From the NCBI RefSeq assembly GCF_013410955.1, contig NZ_JACCCG010000002.1, positions 479,225 to 543,224 on the forward strand: a DNA stretch of 64,000 nucleotides, written 5' to 3'. The translations under genes were made by a program, and so were the position numbers. Shown piece after piece: positions 18,679-29,028 of this stretch (its first letter is position 1; each line of letters starts with the position of its first letter). The stretch comes from Microbacterium sp. AK009. GTDB taxonomy: Bacteria; Actinomycetota; Actinomycetes; Actinomycetales; Microbacteriaceae. The notes beneath the pieces are model-generated. The model saw only the letters and a program-made list of their open reading frames with translations. It searched no databases and was not told the DNA's origin.

Positions 18679-19635
18679 ATGACCACGGATGAGCTCGTGA
18701 CCGAACCTGCGAAGACCTCGCGACCGGCGGGGATGATCGTGCTGCAGTTCACCCTCGCCGGGATCGTGTGGGGCTCGAGCTTCCTGTTCATGAAGGTCGC
18801 ACTCGACGGTGTCGGCCCCGGGCAGGTCGCGTGGGCACGTCTGGTGCTCGGCGCGCTCGCGCTCGGGGTGCTCGTCGCGGTCCGGCGCGAGCGGCTGCCG
18901 CGCGCGCTCCGCGTCTGGGGACACATGACCGTGCTGGCGGTGACGTTCTGCGTCATCCCATTCCTGCTGTTCTCGTGGGCGCAGCAGCACGTCACGTCGG
19001 GGCTGGCCAGCATCTACAACGCCACGACCCCCATCATGACGGCGATCATGGCGGGGCTGCTCCTGCGGGTCGAGCGGCTCAGCCGCGAGCAGGTCACCGG
19101 GATCGCCGTGGGCATCGCGGGCGTGGTCGTCATCATCGGCCCGTGGCAGGGCCTGGACCTCACGCAGGGAGTCGTCGCGCAGCTGGCGATCCTCGGGGCC
19201 ACCGCGTGCTACGGGTTCAGCCTGGCCTACATGCGGCGTTTCGTCGCACACACCGGGATGTCGGCGCTGACGTTCTCGTTCCTCAACATCGGCATCGCCG
19301 CGGCGATCATGGTCCTGCTGACTCCGGTGGTCGCATGGGCTCCCGTGCAGCTCACCCCGGCGATCGTGCTCAGCCTGATCCTCCTCGGCGCCCTGGGGAC
19401 GGGCCTGGCGTACATCTGGAACCAGAACGTCGTCCGGGCCTGGGGCCCGACGCGCGCGTCGACGGTGACCTACATCACACCCGTCATCGGCGTCGCCCTC
19501 GGCATCCTCATTCTGGGCGAGCGACTGAGCTGGAACGAGCCGGTGGGTGCGCTCGTCGTCTTCGCCGGCATCCTCCTCGCGCAGGGGCGCATGCGCCTGA
19601 ACCGCGCGCGGGGTCCGTTCAGCCGACGGCGATGA
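18679..19635 (+). CDS. EamA family drug/metabolite transporter
   Basis: A 318-residue inner-membrane protein with two EamA domains and about ten transmembrane helices. The first repeat opens with [17 protein letters not shown] and the second with [16 protein letters not shown], the usual internal duplication of the drug/metabolite transporter superfamily. Substrates are typically amino acids or metabolites exported from the cell; none is indicated here. TAGGGT ends 6 nt before the ATG, so the message is probably leaderless. Its 3' end overlaps the convergent FKBP gene by 17 nt. Confidence 0.87.
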   Translation: MTTDELVTEPAKTSRPAGMIVLQFTLAGIVWGSSFLFMKVALDGVGPGQVAWARLVLGALALGVLVAVRRERLPRALRVWGHMTVLAVTFCVIPFLLFSWAQQHVTSGLASIYNATTPIMTAIMAGLLLRVERLSREQVTGIAVGIAGVVVIIGPWQGLDLTQGVVAQLAILGATACYGFSLAYMRRFVAHTGMSALTFSFLNIGIAAAIMVLLTPVVAWAPVQLTPAIVLSLILLGALGTGLAYIWNQNVVRAWGPTRASTVTYITPVIGVALGILILGERLSWNEPVGALVVFAGILLAQGRMRLNRARGPFSRRR

Positions 19636-19987
19636 GGTCGATCACGAAGATCAGCGTCTTGCCGCCCAGGAAGTGGCCGCCGCCCTCGCCGTAGGCCAGG
19701 CGCGGGGGGATGACCAGCTCGCGGCGCCCGCCGACCCGCATGCCCGGGATGCCGTCCTGCCATCCCTGGATGAGACCGCGAAGCGGGAACTGGATGCTCT
19801 CGCCGCGATTCCACGACGAGTCGAACTCCTCGCCGGAGTCGAACTCCACACCGACGTAGTGGACGGTCACCTGGTCGCCCGGGCGGGCCTCCGCCCCCTC
19901 CCCCACGATGAGGTCGCGGATCTCCAGCTCGCGGGGAGCAGGGCCGGCGGGGGCGTCGATCTCGGGCTTGGTGCGGTCATCCGTCAT
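19619..19987 (-). CDS. FKBP-type peptidyl-prolyl cis-trans isomerase
   Basis: A 122-residue single-domain FKBP. The core motifs are present: [53 protein letters not shown] and LIFVIDLI. No signal peptide is visible, so it is predicted to be a cytoplasmic folding helper. The open frame continues 264 nt further upstream, but only the ATG at 19987 gives the usual short acidic N-terminal extension. A TTGGAT element ends 6 nt before it, a weaker match to the leaderless arrangement seen elsewhere. The 3' end is antisense to the last 17 nt of the EamA gene. Confidence 0.9.
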   Translation of the reverse strand: MTDDRTKPEIDAPAGPAPRELEIRDLIVGEGAEARPGDQVTVHYVGVEFDSGEEFDSSWNRGESIQFPLRGLIQGWQDGIPGMRVGGRRELVIPPRLAYGEGGGHFLGGKTLIFVIDLIAVG

Positions 19988-20090
19988 GGGTCCATCCAAG
20001 CCCAGGCGCCGATCCCGGTCAACGCGACCGGCGCGGCGAACGGGGTCTTGACAGCCGCAGGCGCGGCTCGGCATCCTGATGTCAGGCCGA

Positions 20091-20139
20091 CTCAGCGCCC
20101 GGTAGACACGCAGGCATCGCCGCGGCACCGGGCGCTGAG
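20091..20139. repeat. Palindrome, 13-bp perfect stem with 23-nt loop
   Basis: CTCAGCGCCCGGT at 20091-20103 pairs with ACCGGGCGCTGAG at 20127-20139. It lies 32 nt beyond the end of the PrsW gene and upstream of the FKBP gene. There is no T-tract. It shares the wide-loop architecture of other palindromes in the window. Confidence 0.65.
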
Positions 20140-20171
20140 TTCTGTCCGGCCGGGTGCTCCTCCCCCGGGGG

Positions 20172-21407
20172 TCAGGGGGCGAACAGCGCGGCCCGGGCGG
20201 CGGCGACCCGCGCCAGGAGGACGTGCTCATCCTCGGCGGCACGCGGATCACGGCCGGTGATCGAACGCTGCCGGGCGGCTGCGAGCGCGGTGGCGTCGTG
20301 GATGAAGCCCTTCATCGTCGCCGTGCGGTCGCCGCGGAGCCCCGCCGCCCATGCCAGTGCCGCGCGACGACCCGACCCGGTGGCGAGCATGTCGACTTCC
20401 TGCGAAGTGAACCACCCCGCCGTGGCGTAGTCCGTCAGCCGCTCCCGGGTGAGGCGGGCCTCCTCCCGGCGGAGACCCAGGATCCCCAGGATGAACAGGA
20501 TGAACAGCGGCACCTGGAGGGTGAGGTAGAGGCCGAAGAAGTCACCGAACACCGCCGAGCCGTTCCAGAACGCGTGGAGGAGGATCGCTCCGGCGAGCCC
20601 CATGAGGAAGGGTCCCATCGCGTCGCGCACCCGGCCGCTGCGCCGCGCGGCGAGCCCCAGGGCGAAGCCGATGACACTGGTGAACATCACGTGCGCGAAC
20701 GGGGAGAGGATGCCGCGGAGGAAGAAGATCTGCGAGACGTCGGCGACCCCGCCTTCGATGAATCCGATGCCGAAGTACTGGATGTTCTCGGTGAAGGCGA
20801 AACCGGCACCGACGAGCGCGCCGTAGACGATGCCGTCGACAGGGCCGTCGAAGGCCCGGCGGGCGGTGAGGAAGATCAACAGGACGCCGAGGCCCTTGGC
20901 GATCTCTTCCACGACAGGGGCCTGAACGACCGTCGACAGCACGTCGCCGAGCGGTGTGGAGCCGAACCCGAAGACGAAGCCGAGCAACAGGTCGACGCCC
21001 AGCGCGATCCCGACCGACGCGATCGCGCCCCATGCCACTGCGAGCACCATCAGGCCGCGTGGTTCGGGCTCCCACCGATCGACCAGGTGGATGGCGAAGA
21101 GAACCCCGACGAGGGGGACCAGCGCCGCGATTCCGCCGATGATGGATGCTGCCGGCCCCAGGGCGTTGAGGAAGTAGCCGACGAGCGCGACGAGGATCAG
21201 CACGAGCAGCCCGGCGATCCACAGCGGCGCCGTACGCCCCCGGCGGGGCAGCGCCGCGCCGCCGGTGGGAATCGGCACCGGCTCGGGTGAGACCCGCGCC
21301 TGGGGGATGGAGGCTCCGTGGGCGACCTGCGGCTGAGCGAAGACCGTGGGGAATGCCGGGGGAACGAGCGTGGGGCGCCCGCCCCCGAGACCGGCCGAGT
21401 TCGTCAT
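20172..21407 (-). CDS. PrsW family intramembrane metalloprotease
   Basis: A 411-residue polytopic membrane protein of the PrsW/CPBP-related glutamic/zinc protease group. The characteristic motifs are present in order: APVVEEIAKGLG (Glu-Glu), GALVGAGFAFTENIQYF (Glu-Asn), FAHVMFTSVIG (His) and LLHAFWNGSAVF (His). Founding members cleave anti-sigma factors, but many actinobacterial copies have unknown targets. The N-terminal 60 residues are proline-rich and cytoplasmic, and the C-terminal 90 form a soluble helical domain. TAGGCT ends 7 nt before the ATG at 21407, suggesting a leaderless transcript that is back-to-back with the FAH gene. Confidence 0.88.
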   Translation of the reverse strand: MTNSAGLGGGRPTLVPPAFPTVFAQPQVAHGASIPQARVSPEPVPIPTGGAALPRRGRTAPLWIAGLLVLILVALVGYFLNALGPAASIIGGIAALVPLVGVLFAIHLVDRWEPEPRGLMVLAVAWGAIASVGIALGVDLLLGFVFGFGSTPLGDVLSTVVQAPVVEEIAKGLGVLLIFLTARRAFDGPVDGIVYGALVGAGFAFTENIQYFGIGFIEGGVADVSQIFFLRGILSPFAHVMFTSVIGFALGLAARRSGRVRDAMGPFLMGLAGAILLHAFWNGSAVFGDFFGLYLTLQVPLFILFILGILGLRREEARLTRERLTDYATAGWFTSQEVDMLATGSGRRAALAWAAGLRGDRTATMKGFIHDATALAAARQRSITGRDPRAAEDEHVLLARVAAARAALFAP

Positions 21408-21475
21408 GGCGAACAGCCTATGCGGGCGCACGCCGCACCGCGGGGGGCGCGTCGCTTTGCGTATACCGTGGAAGG

Positions 21476-22342
21476 ATGCGCTTCGCCCACGTGACCTCGT
21501 CGGACCACGCGCGGCCCCGCCTCGTGCTCGTCCCCGGCGACGATGAGGCCGTCTTCGTCGACGAGCTCTATCCCGGAGCGCCCGCCACCCTGCAGGCGCT
21601 GGTCGAGGGCGGGGACGATCTGCTGGCAATGGTCGCGGATGCCGCTGCCGATGCGCCGCGGCATCCTCTCTCGCCCTTCCGGTTCGCCTCGGCCGTCCTG
21701 GGCCCGCCGGCCATCCTCGCGGTGGGCCTGAACTACGCCGCGCACTCGGGCGAGTTGGGGCTGAAGACCGATGCGACGCCGACCGTTTTCGTGCTGTGGC
21801 CGAACTCGCTGACCGGTCACGACGCCACGACCTCGTGGCCCCGCTCGCTGAGCGAATCGGTCGACTACGAAGCGGAGCTCGGAGTGATCATCGGGCGGCC
21901 CGCGAAGGATGTCGCCGTCGACGATGCCCTCGACCACGTCTGGGGCTACACCGTCGTCAACGACATCACCGCCCGCGACATCCAGTTCTCCGAAGCCCAA
22001 TGGTCACGCTGCAAGTCGTTCGACGGCTTCACCCCGACCGGTCCCTTCGTCGTCACCGCCGATGAGGTCCCTGACCCGCAGGACCTCCACATCTGGACGG
22101 TGCTCGACGGTCGCACCCTGCAGGACGCCTCGACCGGGCAGATGGTGCGGTCGGTCGCCACCCTCATCACCGCCCTGTCGCAGTCGGCCACCCTCCTTCC
22201 CGGCACACTGATCTCCACCGGCAGCCCGGGCGGTGCGGGCTACTCCCGCGACCCGCAGGTGTTCCTCCGCGACCGCTCGACGGTCACCGTCGGAATCGAC
22301 GGGATCGGCGAGCTGACCACGCACTGCCGGATCCTGGACTGA
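21476..22342 (+). CDS. Fumarylacetoacetate hydrolase family protein
   Basis: A 288-residue FAH-fold enzyme. The metal-binding signature is complete: SVDYEAELGVIIG (Glu-x-Glu), GYTVVNDITARDIQ (Asp) and LISTGSPGGAGYSRDP. The GLNYAAHSGELGL segment is typical of small bacterial members that act as acylpyruvases, oxaloacetate decarboxylases or 2-hydroxyhepta-diene-dioate isomerases. The substrate is not resolved. TACCGT (21464-21469) lies 6 nt before the ATG, which implies a leaderless message and rules out the longer upstream frame. It is divergent from prsW with 68 bp between, and a hairpin terminator follows. Confidence 0.87.
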   Translation: MRFAHVTSSDHARPRLVLVPGDDEAVFVDELYPGAPATLQALVEGGDDLLAMVADAAADAPRHPLSPFRFASAVLGPPAILAVGLNYAAHSGELGLKTDATPTVFVLWPNSLTGHDATTSWPRSLSESVDYEAELGVIIGRPAKDVAVDDALDHVWGYTVVNDITARDIQFSEAQWSRCKSFDGFTPTGPFVVTADEVPDPQDLHIWTVLDGRTLQDASTGQMVRSVATLITALSQSATLLPGTLISTGSPGGAGYSRDPQVFLRDRSTVTVGIDGIGELTTHCRILD

Positions 22343-22361
22343 CACAGGCTCCGCATCAACG

Positions 22362-22394
22362 CCGAAGCGCCGGCCCCCAGGGGACCGGCGCTTC
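22362..22394. terminator. Bidirectional terminator hairpin
   Basis: An 11-bp stem (22362-22372 with 22384-22394) with additional CCCC/GGGG pairing in the loop lies between the convergent FAH and DUF4190 genes. Confidence 0.75.
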
Positions 22395-22420
22395 GATCTC
22401 GAGATGCTCGACCTCCGCGA

Positions 22421-22843
22421 TCAGCTGCAGGTGATGGTGCCGCCACCCTCGAGAGGGTGGACCCCTGGGCCGAGCTCGGCACACGCGGCGGCGAGGCTGC
22501 CGCCGATGGCGACCGCCACGAGGATGATGACGATGATGCCGATGACCATCAGCACAGCGCTGATGATGATGGCTGCCAGCGCCCAGCCGTTCTTCACCCC
22601 GGCCTTGCGGCTCTGGACGAGCGCCACGATGCCGAGGATCAGGGCGATCAGCTGTGCGAAGAACGACAGCACGAACGCCACGATGCCGAGCGTCTTGCCG
22701 GGGACAGGCGCGCCGGGAGCGGGCTGGGCGTTGTAAGCGGGCGGGGGCGCCGAGCTGTAGGCGGGAGGGGGTGCGGCGCTGTAGGCGGGCGGGTTCTCCG
22801 GAGCGTTCGGCGGAACGGCGCTCGGGTTCTGCGGGTCGGTCAC
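22421..22843 (-). CDS. DUF4190-like proline/tyrosine-rich membrane protein
   Basis: A 140-residue protein. The N-terminal 45 residues consist of PPAY-containing repeats (PAYSAAPPPAYSSAPPPAY). Then two hydrophobic helices are separated by the short QSRKAGVKNGWAL loop, the DUF4190 arrangement common in actinobacteria. The function is unknown. The proline-rich arm probably faces the cytoplasm. The start is a GTG at 22843 with AAGGAG 8 nt upstream. A TAGCGT-type -10 box lies further upstream. It is a single-gene unit between a terminator and aspA, which is transcribed in the same direction upstream of it. Confidence 0.8.
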   Translation of the reverse strand: MTDPQNPSAVPPNAPENPPAYSAAPPPAYSSAPPPAYNAQPAPGAPVPGKTLGIVAFVLSFFAQLIALILGIVALVQSRKAGVKNGWALAAIIISAVLMVIGIIVIILVAVAIGGSLAAACAELGPGVHPLEGGGTITCS

Positions 22844-22942
22844 GATGGCTCCTTGGTGAACGGAAAGCGGCTCAGGGTTGCGAACGAACGCTATCGGTCC
22901 GTGCCCGGGAGCGCCAGCCTGACGCGCCGCGCCGCGGAGGGG

Positions 22943-24415
22943 TCAGTCCGCCGACTCCGAGACGAGGTTCTCGGCCGGCAGGACGAGCGGGATCGCGGCG
23001 GTGGTCGCCTCCAGCCCCGACAGCCGCGCAGGCGAGAGCTGCTTGGCGACCTCCTCGCGCGACATCAGCCCGGCCTCGACGACGAGGTCGGCGATGTTGT
23101 GGCCGGTCAGGAGGGCGGTCTTCGCCAGCGCGGCGGCGGCGGCGTAGCCGATGTACGGCGTGAGCGCCGTCACGACGCCGACGGACGTGCCGACCATGGC
23201 CCCCAGTCGCTCGCGGTTGGCGGTGATGCCGTCGATGCAGTTGACGCGCAGCGTGTGCATTCCGCGACGCATCCAGGTGATGGACTGGAAGATCGAGTGG
23301 GCGATGATCGGCTCGAAGGCGTTCAGCTGCAGCTGACCGCCTTCGACCGCCATCGTCACGGTGAGGTCGGCTCCCGCCACGGCGAAGGCGACCTGGTTGA
23401 CCACCTCGGGGATGACGGGGTTCACTTTCCCCGGCATGATGCTCGAGCCCGCCTGGCGGGGCGGGAGGTTGATCTCACCGAATCCCGCCTGCGGTCCGGA
23501 GGAGAGGAGGCGCAGGTCGTTGCAGATCTTCGACAGCTTGATCGCGTTGCGCTTCAGCGAGGCGGAGAACGACATGAACGCGCCGGTGTCGCTGGTGGAC
23601 TCGACCAGGTCGGTGGCAAGTTCCAGGTCCAGACCCGTGATCGACCTCAGGTGGGCGAGCACCGCGGTGCTGTATCCGGGCGAGGCGGTGATGCCCGTGC
23701 CGATGGCCGTGGCACCCATGTTGATCTCGTACAGGAGGTAGGCGTTCTCGGTGAGCCGGTTGTAGTCCTCGCCGAGAGTGGTCGCGAAGCCGTGGAACTC
23801 CTGCCCGAGCGTCATCGGCACGGCGTCCTGCAGCTGCGTGCGACCGACCTTGAGGACGTCGTGGAACTCCCGCGCCTTGGCCAGGAAGGAGTGACGCAGC
23901 AGGTCGAGCTCGTCCAGGAGCGTCCTCAGATCCAGGCTCAGACCCACCTTGACCGCCGTCGGGTAGACGTCGTTCGTGGACTGGCTGCGGTTGACATCGT
24001 CGATCGGCGACAGGAAGGCGTAGTCGCCCTTCTGCCGCCCGGCGAGCTCGAGGGCGATGTTGGTGATGACCTCGTTGGCATTCATATTCGTCGAGGTGCC
24101 GGCACCGCCCTGGACCACCCCGACGACGAACTGGTCGTGGTACTCACCGTCGATGACGAGCTGCGCGGCGCGATCGATGAGGTCGGCCTTCACCGGGTCG
24201 AGCACGCCGATATCGCGGTTCGCCCGTGCGGAGGCCTGCTTGACCATCGCCAGCGCGCGCACCAGGTCTCGGTAGACCGAGATGGGGCGCTTGCTGACGG
24301 GGAAGTTCTCCAGCGCCCGGGCGGTGTGGATGCCCCAGTAGGCGTCGGCGGGGATCTCCAGGGATCCCAGCGAATCGGATTCGGTGCGGGTGCGCGTCGT
24401 TGCGTCCGGAGCCAT
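22943..24415 (-). CDS. aspA: Aspartate ammonia-lyase (aspartase)
   Basis: A 490-residue member of the aspartase/fumarase superfamily that converts aspartate to fumarate and ammonia. The catalytic SS loop is seen as GSSIMPGKVNPVIPE, with TSTNMNANEVITN and QSTNDVYPTA forming the substrate site. The N-terminus (SLGSLEIPADAYWGIHTARALENFPVS) is closer to aspartases than to class II fumarases, which also fits the length. ATG at 24415 follows AAAAGGA with 6 nt spacing. With the asparaginase and the DctA symporter in the same window, it completes a route from asparagine to fumarate. Aspartase versus fumarase is inferred from motifs only. Confidence 0.88.
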   Translation of the reverse strand: MAPDATTRTRTESDSLGSLEIPADAYWGIHTARALENFPVSKRPISVYRDLVRALAMVKQASARANRDIGVLDPVKADLIDRAAQLVIDGEYHDQFVVGVVQGGAGTSTNMNANEVITNIALELAGRQKGDYAFLSPIDDVNRSQSTNDVYPTAVKVGLSLDLRTLLDELDLLRHSFLAKAREFHDVLKVGRTQLQDAVPMTLGQEFHGFATTLGEDYNRLTENAYLLYEINMGATAIGTGITASPGYSTAVLAHLRSITGLDLELATDLVESTSDTGAFMSFSASLKRNAIKLSKICNDLRLLSSGPQAGFGEINLPPRQAGSSIMPGKVNPVIPEVVNQVAFAVAGADLTVTMAVEGGQLQLNAFEPIIAHSIFQSITWMRRGMHTLRVNCIDGITANRERLGAMVGTSVGVVTALTPYIGYAAAAALAKTALLTGHNIADLVVEAGLMSREEVAKQLSPARLSGLEATTAAIPLVLPAENLVSESAD

Positions 24416-24539
24416 CGATAGTCCTTTTGGGTCGCGGCGGTCGGTGATCCCCCGAGCCTAGTCACGAGTCGCCGCCTCTTCGGTGGCCCCTGTGTACAGG
24501 TGCGGCGGGCGCAGTGTCCGCAGCGTCGCTTCCGTCGAG

Positions 24540-25448
24540 TCACCGCCGCTTGCGCGAGAAGGCCTCGAGTCTGTCTTCGGGGCTCAGCCCCGCCATCCGC
24601 GCGGCCCATTCCGCATCGAAGTACCCGCCCCGGGGCGCATCGACGACCGGCACCACCGCGCTGGTGATCGTGTGCTCGTAGACGTGCACGAGATGGAACG
24701 ACTGGCCGGCATCCATGCCGTTGACCTCGACGGCGGGCTGGGCGAGATTCATCGTGTAACAGGTCGCTGCGGCGACACTGACCGGGACACCGGCGAAGGA
24801 GCCGGAGGTCGAGTAGTGCAGGTGGCCGGCGAGGATGAGCCGCACGTCCGTCCCCGCGATGGCCCGCGCGAGCCGGTCCTGCTCCCGCAGCTCGAGGATG
24901 TCGAACAGCGGCAGGTGCGAGGGCAGCGGCGGATGGTGCAGGGCCAGGATGGTGCCGAGCTCCGCCGGTTCGGCGAGGACCTCGGCGAGCCACTCGAGCT
25001 GGCCCTGATCCAGATCACCGTGGTGCCAGCCGGGCACCGACGTGTCCAGTGCCACCAGGCGGAGCCCTCCCAGGTCGTGCACGGCGATTACGGGGTCCTC
25101 CGTCGGCGCCGCGTCGAGCAGCGCCGCGCGCAGGGCGGGGCGCTCGTCGTGGTTGCCGGCGACCCAGATGAGCGGCGCACCCAGGCGGTCGGCGACCGGC
25201 TCCACCGCCTCCCGCAGCGCCCGGTACGCCTCGGGTTCGCCGAGATCGGTCAGGTCACCGGTGAACACCAGCGCGTCGGGGCGCACCTGCAGCCGCTCGA
25301 CAGCCTCGAGGGTGCGCTCGAGGTTGGCCTCGGTGTCGTAGCGCCCACCCAGGGGCGGGTTGCCGGCGAGAAGATGCGTGTCACTGAGATGCAGCACCGT
25401 CTTCAGCGGGGGCGGGTACTGACCGAATCGAAGGGATGCGGCATCCAT
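24540..25448 (-). CDS. Metallophosphoesterase, CpdA-like
   Basis: A 302-residue calcineurin-type phosphodiesterase with all dimetal motifs: LHLSDTHL (Asp-x-His), TGDLTD, AGNHDE, a histidine in ILALHHPP and AGHLHYS. Length and order match the class III cyclic nucleotide phosphodiesterase/CpdA group, so cAMP or a phospholipid-type diester is possible. It is predicted to be cytoplasmic, as no signal peptide is visible. TAGGCT ends 6 nt before the ATG at 25448, so translation is leaderless. It is followed in the same direction by aspA across about 125 bp that contain an aspA -10-like TAGGCT. Confidence 0.9.
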   Translation of the reverse strand: MDAASLRFGQYPPPLKTVLHLSDTHLLAGNPPLGGRYDTEANLERTLEAVERLQVRPDALVFTGDLTDLGEPEAYRALREAVEPVADRLGAPLIWVAGNHDERPALRAALLDAAPTEDPVIAVHDLGGLRLVALDTSVPGWHHGDLDQGQLEWLAEVLAEPAELGTILALHHPPLPSHLPLFDILELREQDRLARAIAGTDVRLILAGHLHYSTSGSFAGVPVSVAAATCYTMNLAQPAVEVNGMDAGQSFHLVHVYEHTITSAVVPVVDAPRGGYFDAEWAARMAGLSPEDRLEAFSRKRR

Positions 25449-25501
25449 GGCTCGAGCCTAACGAGCACCACCCCCGCGGGTGCGCGCCCAGGCGACGCGC
25501 G

Positions 25502-25830
25502 TCAGTGATTGACCACGATGAGCAGGATGCCGCCGATCACCGCAGCCGCGCAGACCGCGAAGCATCCATATGCACCGATGTACGCCACCTGCTTCTGACG
25601 ATCTGTGAGCGGACTCTTCCGGGCGGCCTTGGCTGCGGCCTTCGCCGCGCGGCGCGCCTCTTTCTCGGAGATCACGGTGATCGCGTCGGTGAACTCCGCC
25701 GGAGTCACGACGGGGGCGCGCCCGCTGCGGACGAGGAGTCGCAGCCCGAGGGCATAGAAGAGGACGACCGCCGCCGCCCCGATCAGGGCGGCGAGGAAGA
25801 CCTGGACGAAGGCGAACCAGTCGATCGCGA

Positions 25831-25834
<4 letters not shown>
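25502..25834 (-). CDS. Small membrane protein coupled to Pit transporter
   Basis: A 110-residue protein with an N-terminal transmembrane helix (residues 6-32), a basic Ala/Lys/Arg segment (KEARRAAKAAAKAARKSP), and a second helix at the C-terminus. No known domain is recognised. Its ATG overlaps the pit stop codon by 4 nt, so the two are translationally coupled. This placement makes it a candidate accessory subunit of the phosphate transporter, perhaps playing the part that PhoU-like partners play for other Pit proteins, though it is not PhoU-like in sequence. That role is inferred only from context. Confidence 0.75.
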
Positions 25835-27090
<1,256 letters not shown>

Positions 27091-27155
27091 CGTTCGCTTT
27101 CCGGGAGTGTCGACATAGGGAGGGTGCCGACGGGATCGGCGTGTGCGAACGAAGA

Positions 27156-27206
27156 GTTCACCGGGAGTTAAGGAACCGGCAACCGGCCAGACAGAATCCT
27201 TTCACC
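27156..27206. promoter_or_regulatory. Candidate PHO box upstream of pit
   Basis: GTTCACC at 27156 is followed after exactly 11 nt by GTTAAGG at 27167, and TTTCACC recurs at 27200, four 11-nt steps from the first. Direct GTTCACC repeats of 11 nt are the known actinobacterial PhoP-binding unit. The site starts 66 nt upstream of the pit start. Confidence 0.5.
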
Positions 27207-27360
27207 GGGCCCCGTCCCGGTCAACTCGGGAGCCGCTGGCCCGGGTGATGTCCGGCGCGCCCGGCGCGCGGCACATCGGGTGATGCGAAACGGGGCCGAA
27301 GGGTGTTGGATGATGCCGCGAGCCTCGGATCCGCCTCCCGGGGCGAAGGCAGGTGACCGG

Positions 27361-28986
27361 GTGAAGAAGTGGTCTGTCGTGCTGATCCTGGGCGCGGCGC
27401 AGTTCGTCATGGTGCTCGACAGCACCGTCATGAACGTCTCGATCTCGACCGTGGTGGCAGACCTCGACAGCAGCGTGACGGCGATGCAGACGGCGATCAC
27501 GTTCTACACGCTGACGATGGCCGCCACGATGCTGCTGGGCGCGAAGCTCGGCGACCTCTGGGGCCGGCGCCGCGCCCTGGTCATCGGGTCGGTCGTGTAC
27601 GCGGCGGGCTCGCTGCTGACCGCCCTCAGCCCGAACATGCTGACGCTGTTCCTCGGCTGGTCGGTCATCGAGGGCCTCGGGGCGGTGCTCGTCATCCCCG
27701 CGATCGCCGCGCTGATCGCCGACAACTACGACGGAAGCGATCGGGTGTCGGCGTTCGCGGCCATCGGCGCCATCTCCGGCGCCGCCGTCGCCGCCGGCCC
27801 CCTCATCGGCGGCTTCCTGACCACCTATCTCAGCTGGCGGTACGTCTTCGCCGGCGAGGTCGTCATCATGGTGGTGGTCGTGCTCCTAGCCGGGCGCATC
27901 GGCGAGAAGGCGGCGCGCCAACGCGTCGGGATCGATGCGCTGAGCGTACTGCTGTCGGCGTCGGGCCTCGTCGCTGTCGTGTACGGGATGCTGCAGAGCA
28001 AGGTCTGGGGATGGATCATCCCGTTGCACTCCCCGGAGATCGGCGACGTGCAGATCGCACCGCTGGGGATCTCCCTCACCGCATGGCTCATCGTCGGCGG
28101 CAGCATGCTCCTGACCCTCTTCTTCGCGCGCCAGCGCCGCCTGGTCGCCCGCGGACGCGACCCGTTGCTGCACGCAGAACTGCTGTCCATCCGTCGGCTG
28201 CGCAGCGGCCTGAGCGTCCTGGGCGGTCAGTACGCGATCACGGCGGGGCTGTTCTTCATGGTGCCGGTCTATCTCCAGATGACGCTCGGCTTCGATGCCC
28301 TCGAGACGGGCGTGCGGATCTTCCCCCTGTCGGTGTCGCTGATCCTGTTCTCGATCTTCGGCACCCGCCTGTCCACGCGCTGGTCGCCTAAGCGCATCGT
28401 GCGCGTCGGCCAGTGGGCCCTGGCAGCGAGCTGCCTCGTGCTGCTCACCGCCGTCGACCCCGAGCTGTCCAGCCCCGCATTCGGGCTCGGGATGTTCTGT
28501 GCGGGCGCGGGCCTCGGGCTCCTCGCCTCGCAGCTGGGCAATGTGAACATGTCGTCGGTGACGGAGCAGGAGACGAGCGAGGTCGGTGGCCTGCAGGGCG
28601 TTCTTCAGAACCTCGGCTCCTCCCTCGGCACCGCCCTGATCGGGTCGATCCTCATCAGCACCCTGGCCACGTCCTTCGCCAGCGGCGTCGCGCAGAGCTC
28701 GCTGCCGCCCCAGACACAGGCGATCGTCAACGAGCGCACGGCGGACGGCGTCCAGATCGTGCCGGCCGCCGGCGTGCCGCAGATCGCGACCGACGCGGGC
28801 CTCAGCGACCAGGATGCGACCGAGCTGCAGACGGTGTACGTCCAGTCACAGCTCACGTCGCTGCGCACCGCTCTGTTCTTCCTCATCCTGCTGGCACTGG
28901 CGTCGCTGCTCCTCTCGCGCGGCATCCCGGACGAGGTTCCCCCACCGCGGCAGAAGCGCGTCACCGCACTCGACGCGAGCTCCTAG
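27361..28986 (+). CDS. MFS exporter, DHA2 (14-TM drug:H+ antiporter) family
   Basis: A 541-residue multidrug-type exporter. Motifs A and C of the family are present: LGAKLGDLWGRRRALVIG after helix 2 and GPLIGGFLTTYLSWRYVF in helix 5. VLDSTVMNVSISTVV in helix 1 is the DHA2 motif D1. Fourteen helices can be placed, with an extracellular Gln/Asp-rich loop before the last. The GTG at 27361 follows AGGTG; an in-frame ATG at 27313 with GAAGGG upstream is an alternative that adds 16 residues. No TetR- or MarR-type regulator gene is adjacent. It is tandem with the oligopeptidase gene. Confidence 0.88.
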   Translation: MKKWSVVLILGAAQFVMVLDSTVMNVSISTVVADLDSSVTAMQTAITFYTLTMAATMLLGAKLGDLWGRRRALVIGSVVYAAGSLLTALSPNMLTLFLGWSVIEGLGAVLVIPAIAALIADNYDGSDRVSAFAAIGAISGAAVAAGPLIGGFLTTYLSWRYVFAGEVVIMVVVVLLAGRIGEKAARQRVGIDALSVLLSASGLVAVVYGMLQSKVWGWIIPLHSPEIGDVQIAPLGISLTAWLIVGGSMLLTLFFARQRRLVARGRDPLLHAELLSIRRLRSGLSVLGGQYAITAGLFFMVPVYLQMTLGFDALETGVRIFPLSVSLILFSIFGTRLSTRWSPKRIVRVGQWALAASCLVLLTAVDPELSSPAFGLGMFCAGAGLGLLASQLGNVNMSSVTEQETSEVGGLQGVLQNLGSSLGTALIGSILISTLATSFASGVAQSSLPPQTQAIVNERTADGVQIVPAAGVPQIATDAGLSDQDATELQTVYVQSQLTSLRTALFFLILLALASLLLSRGIPDEVPPPRQKRVTALDASS

Positions 28987-29028
28987 CGAGCCCCGCTGAG
29001 GGCAGGAGGAGTCGACTAGCGTGGAACG

